DNA of 12,607 bases, from contig CANFFZ010000052.1 of assembly GCA_947446155.1 (NCBI GenBank), positions 1 through 12,607 of the forward strand, written 5' to 3'. Both the position numbers and the translations under genes were made by a program. Positions 4,959-12,607 of this stretch are shown here, piece after piece (position 1 is the stretch's first letter; every line of letters starts with the position of its first letter). The notes beneath the pieces were generated by a model that ran no database searches, was not told where the DNA came from, and worked only from the letters and a program-made list of their open reading frames with translations. The DNA comes from Chloroflexota bacterium. Lineage in GTDB: Bacteria; Chloroflexota; Dehalococcoidia; UBA2979.

Positions 4959-6668
4959 CTAGCCTCGCAAGACCGACTGCACGGTGCGGGCGACGAGGTC
5001 GTCCGGCACATCGCCTCGGACCGTCGCGAGTCCGGGGCCTTCGAGGAGCACGAAGCGCATGCGGCCTTGCTCGACTTTCTTGTCGCGCTTCATCGCATCG
5101 AGGACGGCCGTCACATTCACACCCGGGGCAGCCGTCGGCAGTCCGAACGCGCGCAGCAGGTCGGCCTGGCGGTCGAGCAGCGCCTGGTCCATCGTGCCGA
5201 GTTCCACGCCCAGGCGTCCCGCGGCCATCATGCCGACCGAGACCGCCTCGCCATGCATGTACTCGGTGTAGCCCGTCGCTTGTTCGATGCCGTGGCCAAC
5301 GGTGTGGCCGTAGTTGAGGATCGCGCGGATACCCCGCTCCTCGGGGTCACTCGAGACGATCAGCGCCTTCACGCGCGATGAGCGACCAACCACTTCGGCG
5401 ACCAGGTCGAGGTCTGGCGCGGGCGAGGCGATGCGTGCCGACTCCCGCTCCAGTAGCGCCAGCAGCGTCGGGTCGAGGATCAGCCCGTGCTTGATCACTT
5501 CCGCGAAGCCTTCGATGTATGAGCGGCGCGGCAGTGTGCGCAGTGTCTCGATGTCCGAGATCACGGCCGCCGGTTGGTGGAACGCGCCCACGAGGTTCTT
5601 CCCCGCCGGTAGGTCAACCGCCACCTTCCCCCCGATCGCCGCGTCGTTCATCGCGAGTACCGAGGTCGGCAACTGCACGACGGGCATCCCGCGCAGGTAC
5701 GTCGCCGCGACGTACCCGGCGAGGTCGCCGACAACACCGCCGCCCAACGCCAGGATCACGTCCCGACGCTCGGCGCGTTCGCTGGCGAGCCAGGCGTACA
5801 ACTCACTCGCCGTCCGCTGCGACTTGGAGGCCTCGCCGGCGGGGGTTACGTACGAAGCGCCTGCGATCCCTGCAGTGTCGAGGGCTTCCGCGACAGCGCG
5901 ACCATGCGCGTCGATCACGGACGTGTCTGAGATCAGGAACATACGCCGTCCGTCGAGGCCGATCTGACGCAGCCGATCGGGCAGCCGTCGCAGTTCGCCC
6001 TGGCCAACCCAGATCGGATAGCGCTCTGTTCCGGTGTCCACGAGTGCGGCAGGCCCTCGCGCCGGCTCCTCCAGCCCCAACCGTTCGAGGCGGCGCGGCT
6101 TGGCGAGGAGCGAAGCACCATCGGTTGTCCACGCGCGCAGGATCCGCGCCACGGCCGCGTCGCACGTCTGCTCACGCTGGGCCGGTGCGCCTTGCACGGG
6201 CACCCACACGTCCGCGTGGTTGTAGGTTGGCCGCCGTTCGGCATCGAGCCGTGCGAGGTTCACCTCCAGGTCGCCATCGACGAGCGGGCGCGGCGTCGTG
6301 TCGGCGCGGAGGCGGCGTGCGATCTCGGTCGGTGTGGCGTCCAGGAAGCAGATCAGCCCGCGCTCTCCGAGCGCCCGGCGGTTCGCGCCGCGCTGGAACG
6401 CGCCCCCACCCGTCGCGATGATCACCGACTCCTGCTTCGTCGCCTCGACGACGGCGCGTGCCTCGATGTCGCGGAACGCGGGCTCGCCGCGCGTCGTGAT
6501 GATCTCGGCGGGGGTCTTGCCCTCGCGCGCGGTGACGAGGTCGTCCGTGTCGACGTACGACCAGCCGAGGCGCTGTGCGAGTGCCTTGCCCACGGTGCTC
6601 TTGCCGACGCCGGACAGCCCGACCAGCACGATCTGCTTGGGCGCTGGCGACACGGATGTCGTCGTCAC
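4959..6668 (-). CDS. aroKB: Bifunctional shikimate kinase / 3-dehydroquinate synthase (AroK-AroB fusion)
   Basis: 569 residues with two shikimate-pathway enzymes in one chain. The N-terminal shikimate kinase (about 12-180) phosphorylates shikimate. It has P-loop GLSGVGKS (17-24), DTDD (40-43), FRDIE with R66, TGGGA (86-90), the lid arginine in PRPL (126-129) and RRPTY (145-149). A linker of about 35 residues follows. The C-terminal NAD- and metal-dependent dehydroquinate synthase (about 216-569) converts DAHP to 3-dehydroquinate. It has GEASKS (278-283), GGGVVGDLAG (309-318), LAMNDAAIGGKVAVDLPAGK, EGFAEVIKHG, NYGHTVGHGIE and MHGEAVSVGM, which carry the expected metal ligands. The loop reads MNDAAIGGK, where many homologues have VDSSVGGK. 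The start is GTG at 6668, overlapping the aroC stop as GTGA. Both halves look complete. Confidence 0.96.
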   Translation of the reverse strand: MTTTSVSPAPKQIVLVGLSGVGKSTVGKALAQRLGWSYVDTDDLVTAREGKTPAEIITTRGEPAFRDIEARAVVEATKQESVIIATGGGAFQRGANRRALGERGLICFLDATPTEIARRLRADTTPRPLVDGDLEVNLARLDAERRPTYNHADVWVPVQGAPAQREQTCDAAVARILRAWTTDGASLLAKPRRLERLGLEEPARGPAALVDTGTERYPIWVGQGELRRLPDRLRQIGLDGRRMFLISDTSVIDAHGRAVAEALDTAGIAGASYVTPAGEASKSQRTASELYAWLASERAERRDVILALGGGVVGDLAGYVAATYLRGMPVVQLPTSVLAMNDAAIGGKVAVDLPAGKNLVGAFHQPAAVISDIETLRTLPRRSYIEGFAEVIKHGLILDPTLLALLERESARIASPAPDLDLVAEVVGRSSRVKALIVSSDPEERGIRAILNYGHTVGHGIEQATGYTEYMHGEAVSVGMMAAGRLGVELGTMDQALLDRQADLLRAFGLPTAAPGVNVTAVLDAMKRDKKVEQGRMRFVLLEGPGLATVRGDVPDDLVARTVQSVLRG

Positions 6669-7846
6669 GAGCGCGGCTCGCGAGGGCCGACGGTCGCCTC
6701 GAACGCCTCGAAGTTGCGCCGCAGTTCAGCCACGTGGTCGCCACCGAACTTCTCGAGGACGGCCTCGGCCAGCACGATCGCGAGCATCGCTTCCCCGATG
6801 ACCCCGGCGGCCGGCACGACCGCGACGTCTGAACGCTCGTAGAACGACTGTGTCTCTTCACCGGTGAGCAGGTCCGCGGTCTGCATGCGCTGCGGGATCG
6901 TCGCGATCGGCTTGATGAAGCCGCGCACCACGATCTCTTCACCGTTCGTCATGCCGGCCTCGATGCCGCCCGCACGGTTCGACGCGCGCTCCCACTTCCG
7001 ACGTTCCCAGGCGGACTGCGGCAGGATCACGTCCTGCACCAGCGAGCCGCGCTTCTCGACGTTCTGCACGCCATCGCCGATCTCGACCGCCTTCACGGCG
7101 TTGATCGACATGAACGCCTGCGCGATCCGCCCGTCCAACTTCCGGTCCCAGTGCACGTGACTGCCGAGGCCGAACGGCACACCCGAGGCGCGCACCTCGA
7201 AGATGCCGCCGATGGTGTCGAGGGCTTCCTTGGTCGCGTCGATCTCCTCGATCATCCGCTGGGCGGCAACGGGATCGGCGCAACGCACCGGCGATGCCTC
7301 GACGGCCGCCCAGTCGACACGATCGCCAACCGTGGCATGGACCGGCCCCACCGACACGGTGTGTGAACGCACCTCGATGCCCACAGTGCGCACGAGGGCG
7401 CGCGCGATCGCGCCCACGGCGACACGCGCCGCCGTCTCACGCGCGCTCGACCGTTCGAGGATTGGACGGACGTCGTCGAACCCGTACTTCTGCGTGCCGG
7501 CGAGGTCGGCGTGGCCGGGACGCAGCAACGTCACCCGTTCCACGTCCTCGTCGATGGTGCCGGGTGACATACGGACCTGCCAGTTGGCGTTCAGGTGGTC
7601 CTTGTTCACGATGTGCAGGCCGATGGGCGAGCCCATGCTTAAGCCGTGCCGGACGCCCGTGATGATCTCGGCGAAGTCGGACTCGATCTGCTGACGCTTG
7701 CCGCGGCCGTAACCCGCCTGCCGCCGCTTCAGGTCAACCGCGATCTGCGCCTCGCTCACCTCGAGGCCTGCAGGGACGCCTTCGACGATCATCAGCAGGC
7801 CCTTGCCGTGGGACTCTCCGGCTGTGAGCCAGCGGAACTGAGTCAT
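6665..7846 (-). CDS. aroC: Chorismate synthase
   Basis: Converts 5-enolpyruvylshikimate-3-phosphate to chorismate using reduced FMN, the last common step to aromatic amino acids and folate. It has 393 residues, normal for the longer class. Signatures are GESHG (10-14), GYGRGKRQQIESD, RPGHADLAGTQKYGFDD, ILERSSARETAARVA and ERASNRAGGIEAGMTNGE, followed by KPIATIP. The ATG at 7846 overlaps the stop of the upstream membrane-protein gene as ATGA, and its TGA overlaps the aroKB GTG, so it is coupled on both sides. No anomalies. Confidence 0.98.
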   Translation of the reverse strand: MTQFRWLTAGESHGKGLLMIVEGVPAGLEVSEAQIAVDLKRRQAGYGRGKRQQIESDFAEIITGVRHGLSMGSPIGLHIVNKDHLNANWQVRMSPGTIDEDVERVTLLRPGHADLAGTQKYGFDDVRPILERSSARETAARVAVGAIARALVRTVGIEVRSHTVSVGPVHATVGDRVDWAAVEASPVRCADPVAAQRMIEEIDATKEALDTIGGIFEVRASGVPFGLGSHVHWDRKLDGRIAQAFMSINAVKAVEIGDGVQNVEKRGSLVQDVILPQSAWERRKWERASNRAGGIEAGMTNGEEIVVRGFIKPIATIPQRMQTADLLTGEETQSFYERSDVAVVPAAGVIGEAMLAIVLAEAVLEKFGGDHVAELRRNFEAFEATVGPREPRS

Positions 7847-8529
7847 GCGTCACCGTCTTTCTCGCGCTGCGCCCGGAGCGCTGCCTCCGCCGCTCGCACC
7901 GCGTCTGCCGGATCAATCGCTGGCGCGAGGATCACAGCGCCGGCGTCCGGGTCGACCGGGCGGCTCGGTGCGACCTCGTGCGTCTCCCACTCCGCCAGCA
8001 TCGCGATGTGGTCGTTGCCGTCCCAGTCCGCATCCGCCGCCTGGTCGCGCGTCACGCGCGTTGTGAGCAGGCACTGCGAGGTGACACCACCGTCCGGCCG
8101 GCGGAACTCAGTCAGCACGTCCACCTGAGCGTGGCTGAAGGAGACGTGTGGCATTTCATACATCAACCGCTCCACCATGCGCACGGCGGCGCGGCGGGCG
8201 ACTTCCTGGGCGCCCGCGGCCTCGACGCGTTGGCCTTCGACGACGCGGACGTCCGGCTCCGCGAGGAGCGAGACGCGAATGCGCTCTCGGTCGGCCGCGA
8301 CCACGGCGGCCGTATGCAGCGCGCGCCAGTCGGCGGGGGGTGTCCGGCGGGGCGGGCGGCCGTTCCGCCACGCCTCGAACGTCTGGTCGAGGAGGGCATG
8401 CAGCGCCTGGTTGTCCCCGGCCGCAATCGTCCGTCGCCACGCCCGCGCGGCGAAGCGCGCTTGGATCACCATGATCCCGACGATGATGAACGTGACGAGG
8501 CACGCGACGATCCCAAGCCCGAGGCCCAT
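7843..8529 (-). CDS. Unrecognised single-pass membrane protein in the shikimate operon
   Basis: 228 residues, family not recognised. Residues about 2-22 (GLGLGIVACLVTFIIVGIMV) form one hydrophobic segment, followed by QARFAARAWRR, a positive flank that suggests a cytoplasmic C-terminal domain (N-out or signal anchor). The soluble part is mixed alpha/beta with alternating strands such as ERIRVSLLAEPDVRVV, HVSFSHAQVDVLTEF and SQCLLTTRVTR. A Tim44/NTF2-like fold is conceivable, but I see no decisive motif. Its end is alanine-rich and helical (AVRAAEAALRAQREKDG). The ATG at 8529 has AGGGG about 7 bases upstream. The stop overlaps the aroC ATG as ATGA, and aroE ends 42 bases upstream. Codon use matches its neighbours, and the tight coupling argues for a real gene. 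Confidence 0.8.
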   Translation of the reverse strand: MGLGLGIVACLVTFIIVGIMVIQARFAARAWRRTIAAGDNQALHALLDQTFEAWRNGRPPRRTPPADWRALHTAAVVAADRERIRVSLLAEPDVRVVEGQRVEAAGAQEVARRAAVRMVERLMYEMPHVSFSHAQVDVLTEFRRPDGGVTSQCLLTTRVTRDQAADADWDGNDHIAMLAEWETHEVAPSRPVDPDAGAVILAPAIDPADAVRAAEAALRAQREKDGDA

Positions 8530-8536
8530 CAGCGAT

Positions 8537-8541
8537 CCCCT
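8537..8541 (-). promoter_or_regulatory. Shine-Dalgarno of the membrane-protein gene
   Basis: AGGGG on the minus strand, 7 bases before the ATG at 8529, in the 42-base gap after aroE. It supports this start and re-initiation within the operon. Confidence 0.55.
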
Positions 8542-8571
8542 TTGGCTTCGACGGCTGACGCCAGTCGAGGC

Positions 8572-9471
8572 TCACCCATCTTCTGGCCCGCCCAGTGCTT
8601 CCGTCGAGCCTGCTCCCGCCGAACGAGCGGCGAGCGCCTCACGGGCGGCCTCGAACATCACATCGAGTGGTGGCGGGGCGCCCGTCCAGAGCCGGAACGC
8701 CTCCGCCCCCTGGTGTACCAGCATGGCGAGGCCGCCGACTGGCCGCGCGCCCGCTTCGGCGGCCGCCCGCAGGAACGGGGTCTCCTCTGGCACATAGACG
8801 AGGTCGAACGCCACCTGACCGGGATGCATCAGTTCCGCCGGCACCGGGTTCGCCTGCTCGTCCGGCCCGTGGCGCATCCCGAGGCTCGTCGACTGCACGA
8901 TGATCCGCGCCCGGTTCGCTGCCCCTCGGAAGGTCGCGTCGGCGATATCCAGCGGCGCGTACCGCAGGTCGAGATCTTCCCCGCCGAGCGAAGCGAGCGC
9001 GGAAGCGCGACCCGGCGTCCGGTTGGCGATGACGACGCGCGCTGCTCCGGCATGCCGCATCGCGACCACGACCGCCCGCGCCGCACCACCGGCCCCGATC
9101 AGCAGTACCTCGGCCCCGCGCACCTCGACCTCGGCGGACTCGAGGGCGCGCAGGATGCCGGTCACGTCCGTGTTCGTCGCTTCGAGGAGGCCGTTGCGGT
9201 GAACGATCGTGTTGAGGGCGCCCACACGCTCCGCCAACGCGTCCGGCCGGTCGACGAGGCGCATCGCCTCGACCTTGTGGGGGACGGTCACGTTCGCGCC
9301 CAGGAGGTCTCCGGAACGCAATCGCTCGACGGCGATCCGCAGATCCTCGGGCGATGTGTCCCATGCCTCGTAGCGCGCGTCGATCGCACACGCGTCGAGC
9401 GCCGCCTGCTGGAAGGCGGGCGAGATCGAGTGCGCGACGGGGTGCCCCAGGAGCGCGATCCGCTTCGTCAT
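8572..9471 (-). CDS. aroE: Shikimate dehydrogenase
   Basis: Reduces 3-dehydroshikimate to shikimate with NADPH. It has 299 residues; about 20 extra low-complexity residues at the C-terminus (SAGAGSTEALGGPEDG) exceed the usual 270-280. The substrate domain has GHPVAHSISP (9-18) and GANVTVPHK, with catalytic K66. NTDVTG carries catalytic D102. The Rossmann domain has IGAGGAARAV (125-134) and ANRTPGRA for NADP recognition. The closing motif is GGLAMLVHQGAEAFRLWTG. The ATG at 9471 has only a weak AGG upstream. It lies 32 bases after mltG. Confidence 0.97.
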   Translation of the reverse strand: MTKRIALLGHPVAHSISPAFQQAALDACAIDARYEAWDTSPEDLRIAVERLRSGDLLGANVTVPHKVEAMRLVDRPDALAERVGALNTIVHRNGLLEATNTDVTGILRALESAEVEVRGAEVLLIGAGGAARAVVVAMRHAGAARVVIANRTPGRASALASLGGEDLDLRYAPLDIADATFRGAANRARIIVQSTSLGMRHGPDEQANPVPAELMHPGQVAFDLVYVPEETPFLRAAAEAGARPVGGLAMLVHQGAEAFRLWTGAPPPLDVMFEAAREALAARSAGAGSTEALGGPEDG

Positions 9472-9503
9472 GCCGCTAGCCTACTGCGCGCTTCCGTTGG
9501 GGG

Positions 9504-10595
9504 TCAGCGCGCGCATTGTGAGCTACGAAAGAGCGCCACGTTCTCGTTGTGCTGATCGAGCGTGGCCGCGAACAGGTGCTTCCGGTCGCATGACGGCGCG
9601 GCGACGAAGTAGAGGTAGTCCACCGCCGCCGGCCGCACGGCGGCCTCGATGGCGCCCAGGCCGGGGTTTGCGATCGGCCCCGGCGGGAGGCCCGGGAAGA
9701 GGTAGGTGTTGTATGGCGAGTCGATCCGCAGGTCGTCCGGCGCCAGCATCTGCTTCCAGTACCCCGACTCCGCAATGCTCGCCGCGCCTCGAGGCCCGCG
9801 TGTGAGGGCGAACTGCACCGTCGGGTCAGCGTGCAGGCCGATGCCTGCACGCAGCCGGTTCCGGAAGACCGCCGCCACCGTCGGGCGCTCCTCCGCGAAT
9901 GCCGTCTCGCGCTCCACGATCGAGGCCAGCGCCAGCACCTCGTGCAGGGTGAATCCGCTTCGGGTTGCCTCGGCGGTGAGCGGCAGCACCCGCTCGGCGA
10001 AGGTGTCGAGCATGATCTGGACCAGGGCCTCAGCGGTCGTCGTGCGGTCGATGTCGTACGAGGCGGGGAAGAGGTAGCCCGTCAGGTCGGCGTCCGGCGG
10101 CCGCTGCGCCAGGAACGCCTCCGGCCGCGGCTTTGCGACGGCCGCGGCCCACTCCTCCGGGGTAGCGAGGCCTTCGTGCACGATGAGCGCGCCGATCTCC
10201 TCCACGCGTAGCCCCTCGCGGATCGTCACCCGCTGCACGCCGTTCGGGCCACCGCGGAGGATACGCAGCGCTTCGGCAGGGCCCGAGGCGACGCGGAACT
10301 GGTAGCGCCCGGCCTGCAAGTCGGAACCTTCACCCGTCAGCCGCATCAGCACCCGGAGCGCCCCAGCGTCCGAGATCGCCCCGGCAACATCGAGGGCTTC
10401 GACGATCTGCGCCGCACTCGCCCCGCTCGGGATCGTGACACGCACGACCGTCTGGTCGGCGGAGGCTTCCGCGCGCTCCTGCCCCGCGAGCGCACGAGCG
10501 ACCACACCAGGCGTGCTGCGCCACGCGAACGCGATCATCACCGTGATCGCCACCGCCAGCAGTGCCAGTTGGGCATCGGCTCGCCGCAGGCTCAC
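9504..10595 (-). CDS. mltG: Endolytic transglycosylase MltG (YceG-like)
   Basis: Membrane-bound murein transglycosylase that cuts nascent glycan strands and acts as a terminator of peptidoglycan polymerisation at the cell surface. It has 363 residues. There is one N-terminal transmembrane segment at about 9-25 (QLALLAVAITVMIAFAW), then a LysM-like region (about 50-135, VRVTIPSGASAAQIVEAL). The catalytic domain has TGYLFPASY (172-180), LASIVERET with the catalytic glutamate E228, FRNRL, GLHADPTVQFAL, SPYNTYLFPGLPPGPIANPG and a closing DYLYFVA...H segment. The start is GTG at 10595, overlapping the ruvX stop as GTGA. It sits next to ruvX and alaS, as in many bacteria. Complete. Confidence 0.96.
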   Translation of the reverse strand: MSLRRADAQLALLAVAITVMIAFAWRSTPGVVARALAGQERAEASADQTVVRVTIPSGASAAQIVEALDVAGAISDAGALRVLMRLTGEGSDLQAGRYQFRVASGPAEALRILRGGPNGVQRVTIREGLRVEEIGALIVHEGLATPEEWAAAVAKPRPEAFLAQRPPDADLTGYLFPASYDIDRTTTAEALVQIMLDTFAERVLPLTAEATRSGFTLHEVLALASIVERETAFAEERPTVAAVFRNRLRAGIGLHADPTVQFALTRGPRGAASIAESGYWKQMLAPDDLRIDSPYNTYLFPGLPPGPIANPGLGAIEAAVRPAAVDYLYFVAAPSCDRKHLFAATLDQHNENVALFRSSQCAR

Positions 10596-10996
10596 GCGCG
10601 CCCCGCGTCTCGTGCGTCGGACCGTCGCCGCGCGAGGAACTGTTCGAGGATCAGCGCCGCCGCGAGGTCGTCCGAGGGCTTCTTGGCCCCGCCGAGGCGT
10701 TCCGCCTCCGACGAGGTCAGCCGTTCGTCCTCGTACTCCACGGGGAGGCCGAGGCCCTTCGCAATCCGTTCGCCGAGGCGGCGCGCCATCGCCGCGGAGT
10801 CACCCTCGCCGCCGCCCATGTGCAGCGGCAGACCCATCACGATGCCCTCGACGGCTTCGCGGGTCGCGATCGCGCGGATGGCGGGGTAAGCGGCGGACGC
10901 GGACACGATCTCCAGCGGCACAGCGAGGCGCTCCTCGGGATCGCAGATCGCGAGCCCGACGCGGACCGTCCCAGCATCAACCGCAAGCCATCGCAT
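10592..10996 (-). CDS. ruvX: RuvX/YqgF family Holliday junction resolvase or pre-16S rRNA nuclease
   Basis: 134 residues with an RNase H-like fold. The N-terminal MRWLAVDAGTVRVGLAICD carries the first catalytic aspartate. GIVMGLPLHMGGGEGD and VEYEDERLTSSEAE (second acidic site) follow, then KPSDDLAAALILEQFL with the last aspartates. Members process 16S rRNA precursors and may resolve junctions; which role dominates here is unknown. I place the start at the ATG at 10996 because the family begins exactly at the strand containing VDAGT. An in-frame ATG at 11047 would add 17 glycine/alanine-rich residues. There is no strong Shine-Dalgarno at either. Its TGA overlaps the mltG GTG. Confidence 0.94.
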   Translation of the reverse strand: MRWLAVDAGTVRVGLAICDPEERLAVPLEIVSASAAYPAIRAIATREAVEGIVMGLPLHMGGGEGDSAAMARRLGERIAKGLGLPVEYEDERLTSSEAERLGGAKKPSDDLAAALILEQFLARRRSDARDAGRA

Positions 10997-11068
10997 GAGC
11001 CCGAGGCTACCGCCTGCGCCTGCTGCGCGCCCTGTGGGAGTCTGCATCGCGAGAATCGAGGCCCTCGA

Positions 11069-12607
11069 TCAGCCGCTGAGGCGTTCGAGGACAGCCTTGC
11101 GCGCGACCTCGACGGCGGCGTCGATCTGTGACGCATCCTTGCCGCCCGCCTGCGCGAAGTTTGGACGCCCGCCACCACCACCACCGGCCAGCGTTGCGGC
11201 GGCTCGAACGACCTCGTCAGCGCGCAGCCCTCGGGTGATCACATCCTCCGAGGCCGCGGCGACGAAGGCCGGGCGGCCGCCCGCGTTCGCCGCAAGGAAG
11301 ACAAAGGCGACGCCCAGTTTCCGCAGCCGCTCTGAGATTCCACGCAGCGCGTCAGGCGATTCCGTCTCGACCCGCGCGATCACCACGGAGATCCCACCGA
11401 TTTGCTCCGCGCGCCCAGCGAGGTCGTCCGCGAGTCCAGCCGAGGCGCGGCGGTCCGCCTCCTCGACGCGCTTCCGCTCTGCGAGCAGCGACTCTTCGAG
11501 GGCGCCGATGCGGCCCAGCACCTCAGCCGCCGGCACCTTGAAGCGCCGTGCGAGCGTGTTCACAAGCCCGGCACGGTCCTCCACGAACCGCTCCGCCGAG
11601 GCGCCCGTGACCGCCTCGATGCGTCGCAGGCCCGCGCCGATGCTGACATCGGACACCACGATCAGCATGCCGACCTCGCCCGTCGCGTGCAGATGGGTGC
11701 CACCGCAGAGTTCGCGGCTGTAGCACTCGGACGTGTGCATGTGCTCCGGGTCGAAGCCCCGTGTGTCGCAGTACTCCACCATCCGCACTGTGTCCGTGTA
11801 GCGGTCCTCGAAGAACGCGATGGCACCCCGCTCGATCGCTTCCTCGTAGCCGATGACGAAGGTCTCCGAGCGGATGTCCGCCCGGATCTTCACGTTCACC
11901 ATGCGCTGCACCGTCGCCATTTCGGCCTCGGTTGGCGCCTCCGGGTGGGTGTAGTCGAACCGCAGCCGGTCCGGCCCCACGTAAGACCCCGCCTGCCGGA
12001 CGTGGGTCCCGAGGACGGCGCGCAGCGCGGCGTGCAGGAGGTGCGTCCCCGTGTGGTTTCGCGCGGTATCGGAGCGGCGCACCGCGTCCACGCGCGCCTC
12101 GGCGGCGGCAGACACCTCGATGTGGCCCTGCTCGACCTCGCCCGTAAGGACGATCGTCTCACCGTAGCGCTGCGTGTCGCGCACGCGGAACTGGCCCGTC
12201 GGCGTGACCACGAGACCGTGGTCACCCACCTGGCCGCCGCCCTCCGGGTACATCGGTGACTCGCGCACGACGACCTCGCCCGTCTCGCCAGCGTCGAGGC
12301 GGGTGACGGGCTCACCGTCGCGTTCGAGGTGCAACACCTCGCTGCGCGCGTCCAGGCCGTCGTATCCGACGAACGCGGTCTCGATGCCGAGCGCGGCATA
12401 GCGGAGGGCGCGGTCGTCATTGTTGGAGGTAAATGTCTCGTCGCCGCGCGAGCGCTCGCGCTGGAGTTCCATCTCCGCATCGAACCCGGCGCGGTCGACC
12501 TCGTACCCGTGCGACTGGGCGACCTCGACGGTGAGCTCGAGGGGAAGCCCGTGGGTGTCGTACAGCGTGAAGGCGTCACGGCCGGGGATCCGCTTCGTGC
12601 CGGCCTC
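11069..12607 (-). CDS. alaS: Alanine-tRNA ligase, C-terminal part (5' end outside window)
   Basis: Charges tRNA-Ala and edits Ser/Gly-tRNA-Ala. The frame is open to the right edge, giving 512 residues; the N-terminal aminoacylation domain of roughly 350 residues lies beyond it. Visible are the end of the catalytic/tRNA-recognition part (GRDAFTLYDTHGLPLELT) and the editing domain, with MYPEGGGQVGDHG, the zinc motif HTGTH (12041-12055) and CGGTH (11693-11707). A helical linker (LARRFKVPAAEVLGRIGALE...RVEEADRR) and the DHHA1/C-Ala domain follow, with the glycine-rich AGGGGGGRPNFAQAGGKD. Just before CGGTH the chain reads EYCDTRGFDPEHMHTSEC, longer than in the E. coli enzyme. The stop TGA is at 11069, and ruvX begins 72 bases downstream with no visible terminator, so cotranscription is likely. 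Confidence 0.97.
   Translation of the reverse strand, partial: EAGTKRIPGRDAFTLYDTHGLPLELTVEVAQSHGYEVDRAGFDAEMELQRERSRGDETFTSNNDDRALRYAALGIETAFVGYDGLDARSEVLHLERDGEPVTRLDAGETGEVVVRESPMYPEGGGQVGDHGLVVTPTGQFRVRDTQRYGETIVLTGEVEQGHIEVSAAAEARVDAVRRSDTARNHTGTHLLHAALRAVLGTHVRQAGSYVGPDRLRFDYTHPEAPTEAEMATVQRMVNVKIRADIRSETFVIGYEEAIERGAIAFFEDRYTDTVRMVEYCDTRGFDPEHMHTSECYSRELCGGTHLHATGEVGMLIVVSDVSIGAGLRRIEAVTGASAERFVEDRAGLVNTLARRFKVPAAEVLGRIGALEESLLAERKRVEEADRRASAGLADDLAGRAEQIGGISVVIARVETESPDALRGISERLRKLGVAFVFLAANAGGRPAFVAAASEDVITRGLRADEVVRAAATLAGGGGGGRPNFAQAGGKDASQIDAAVEVARKAVLERLSG

Noticed and set aside
5519..6421. Plus-strand open frame opposite aroKB
   Set aside because: An Arg/Ala/Pro-rich shadow of a clearly conserved gene, with no motifs.
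7978..9555. Long plus-strand open frame (about 525 codons) opposite aroE and the membrane-protein gene
   Set aside because: It is the antisense frame of well-identified genes in GC-rich DNA, is rich in Arg, Pro and His, and shows no domain signature.
991..10873. GCGATCGC octamer, seen at 993-nearby, 2024, 7404 and 10866
   Set aside because: Four copies is only modestly above what such GC-rich coding DNA could give, and three or more lie in coding frames. Not enough to call a repeat family from this window.
10997..11068. Possible terminator or promoter between alaS and ruvX
   Set aside because: Only a short GC-rich palindrome with a 1-base centre at the alaS end, no T tract and no recognisable -10/-35.
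1..12607. CRISPR array, attachment site, replication origin or riboswitch
   Set aside because: No regularly spaced repeats of CRISPR size, no tRNA-linked repeats, no DnaA-box cluster and no recognisable aptamer core were seen.

Overview
The window is GC-rich bacterial chromosomal DNA. It is almost entirely coding, mostly on the minus strand, with many GTG starts and 4-base stop/start overlaps. The gene order alaS - ruvX - mltG - aroE - (membrane protein) - aroC - aroK/aroB resembles the shikimate region of Actinomycetota. The fused AroK-AroB and the gephyrin-like MoeA would also fit Chloroflexota. I cannot settle the phylum from sequence alone.

Right part, 4669-12607 (minus strand): a tight, apparently intact run of housekeeping genes, read from right to left. 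It holds alaS (5' part outside the window), ruvX, mltG, aroE, an unrecognised single-pass membrane protein, aroC, an aroK-aroB fusion and an acylphosphatase. Most junctions overlap by 4 bases, so the run is probably one or two operons. It combines tRNA charging, Holliday-junction/rRNA processing, glycan-strand termination and four shikimate-pathway activities that lead to chorismate.

Middle, 1837-4672: molybdenum-cofactor genes and a toxin-antitoxin pair. A MobB-like P-loop protein (plus strand) diverges from an AbrB-type antitoxin/PIN toxin pair (minus strand), and moeA lies downstream of the toxin. The AT-richer divergent gap carries three copies of a nonamer, AGT-ATR-ACT, at an exact 18-base period. 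This is a candidate autoregulatory operator. The MobB-like gene converges on the acylphosphatase gene, and the two stop codons share a single CTAG.

Left part, 1-1677: a decaying locus. A MEDS-domain gene and an overlapping P-loop GTPase gene (ATGA junction) can both be read only by crossing single-base indels, three in the first and two in the second. The GTPase has also lost the segment after its G3 motif. It is cut off by the end of an IS3-family element (IS6110-like terminus) whose own orfA has an internal deletion. By contrast I see no frameshift in any gene from 1837 onward. The most interesting signals are this wrecked sensor/GTPase pair, the 18-base-period repeat array, and the unrecognised membrane protein inside the shikimate operon.
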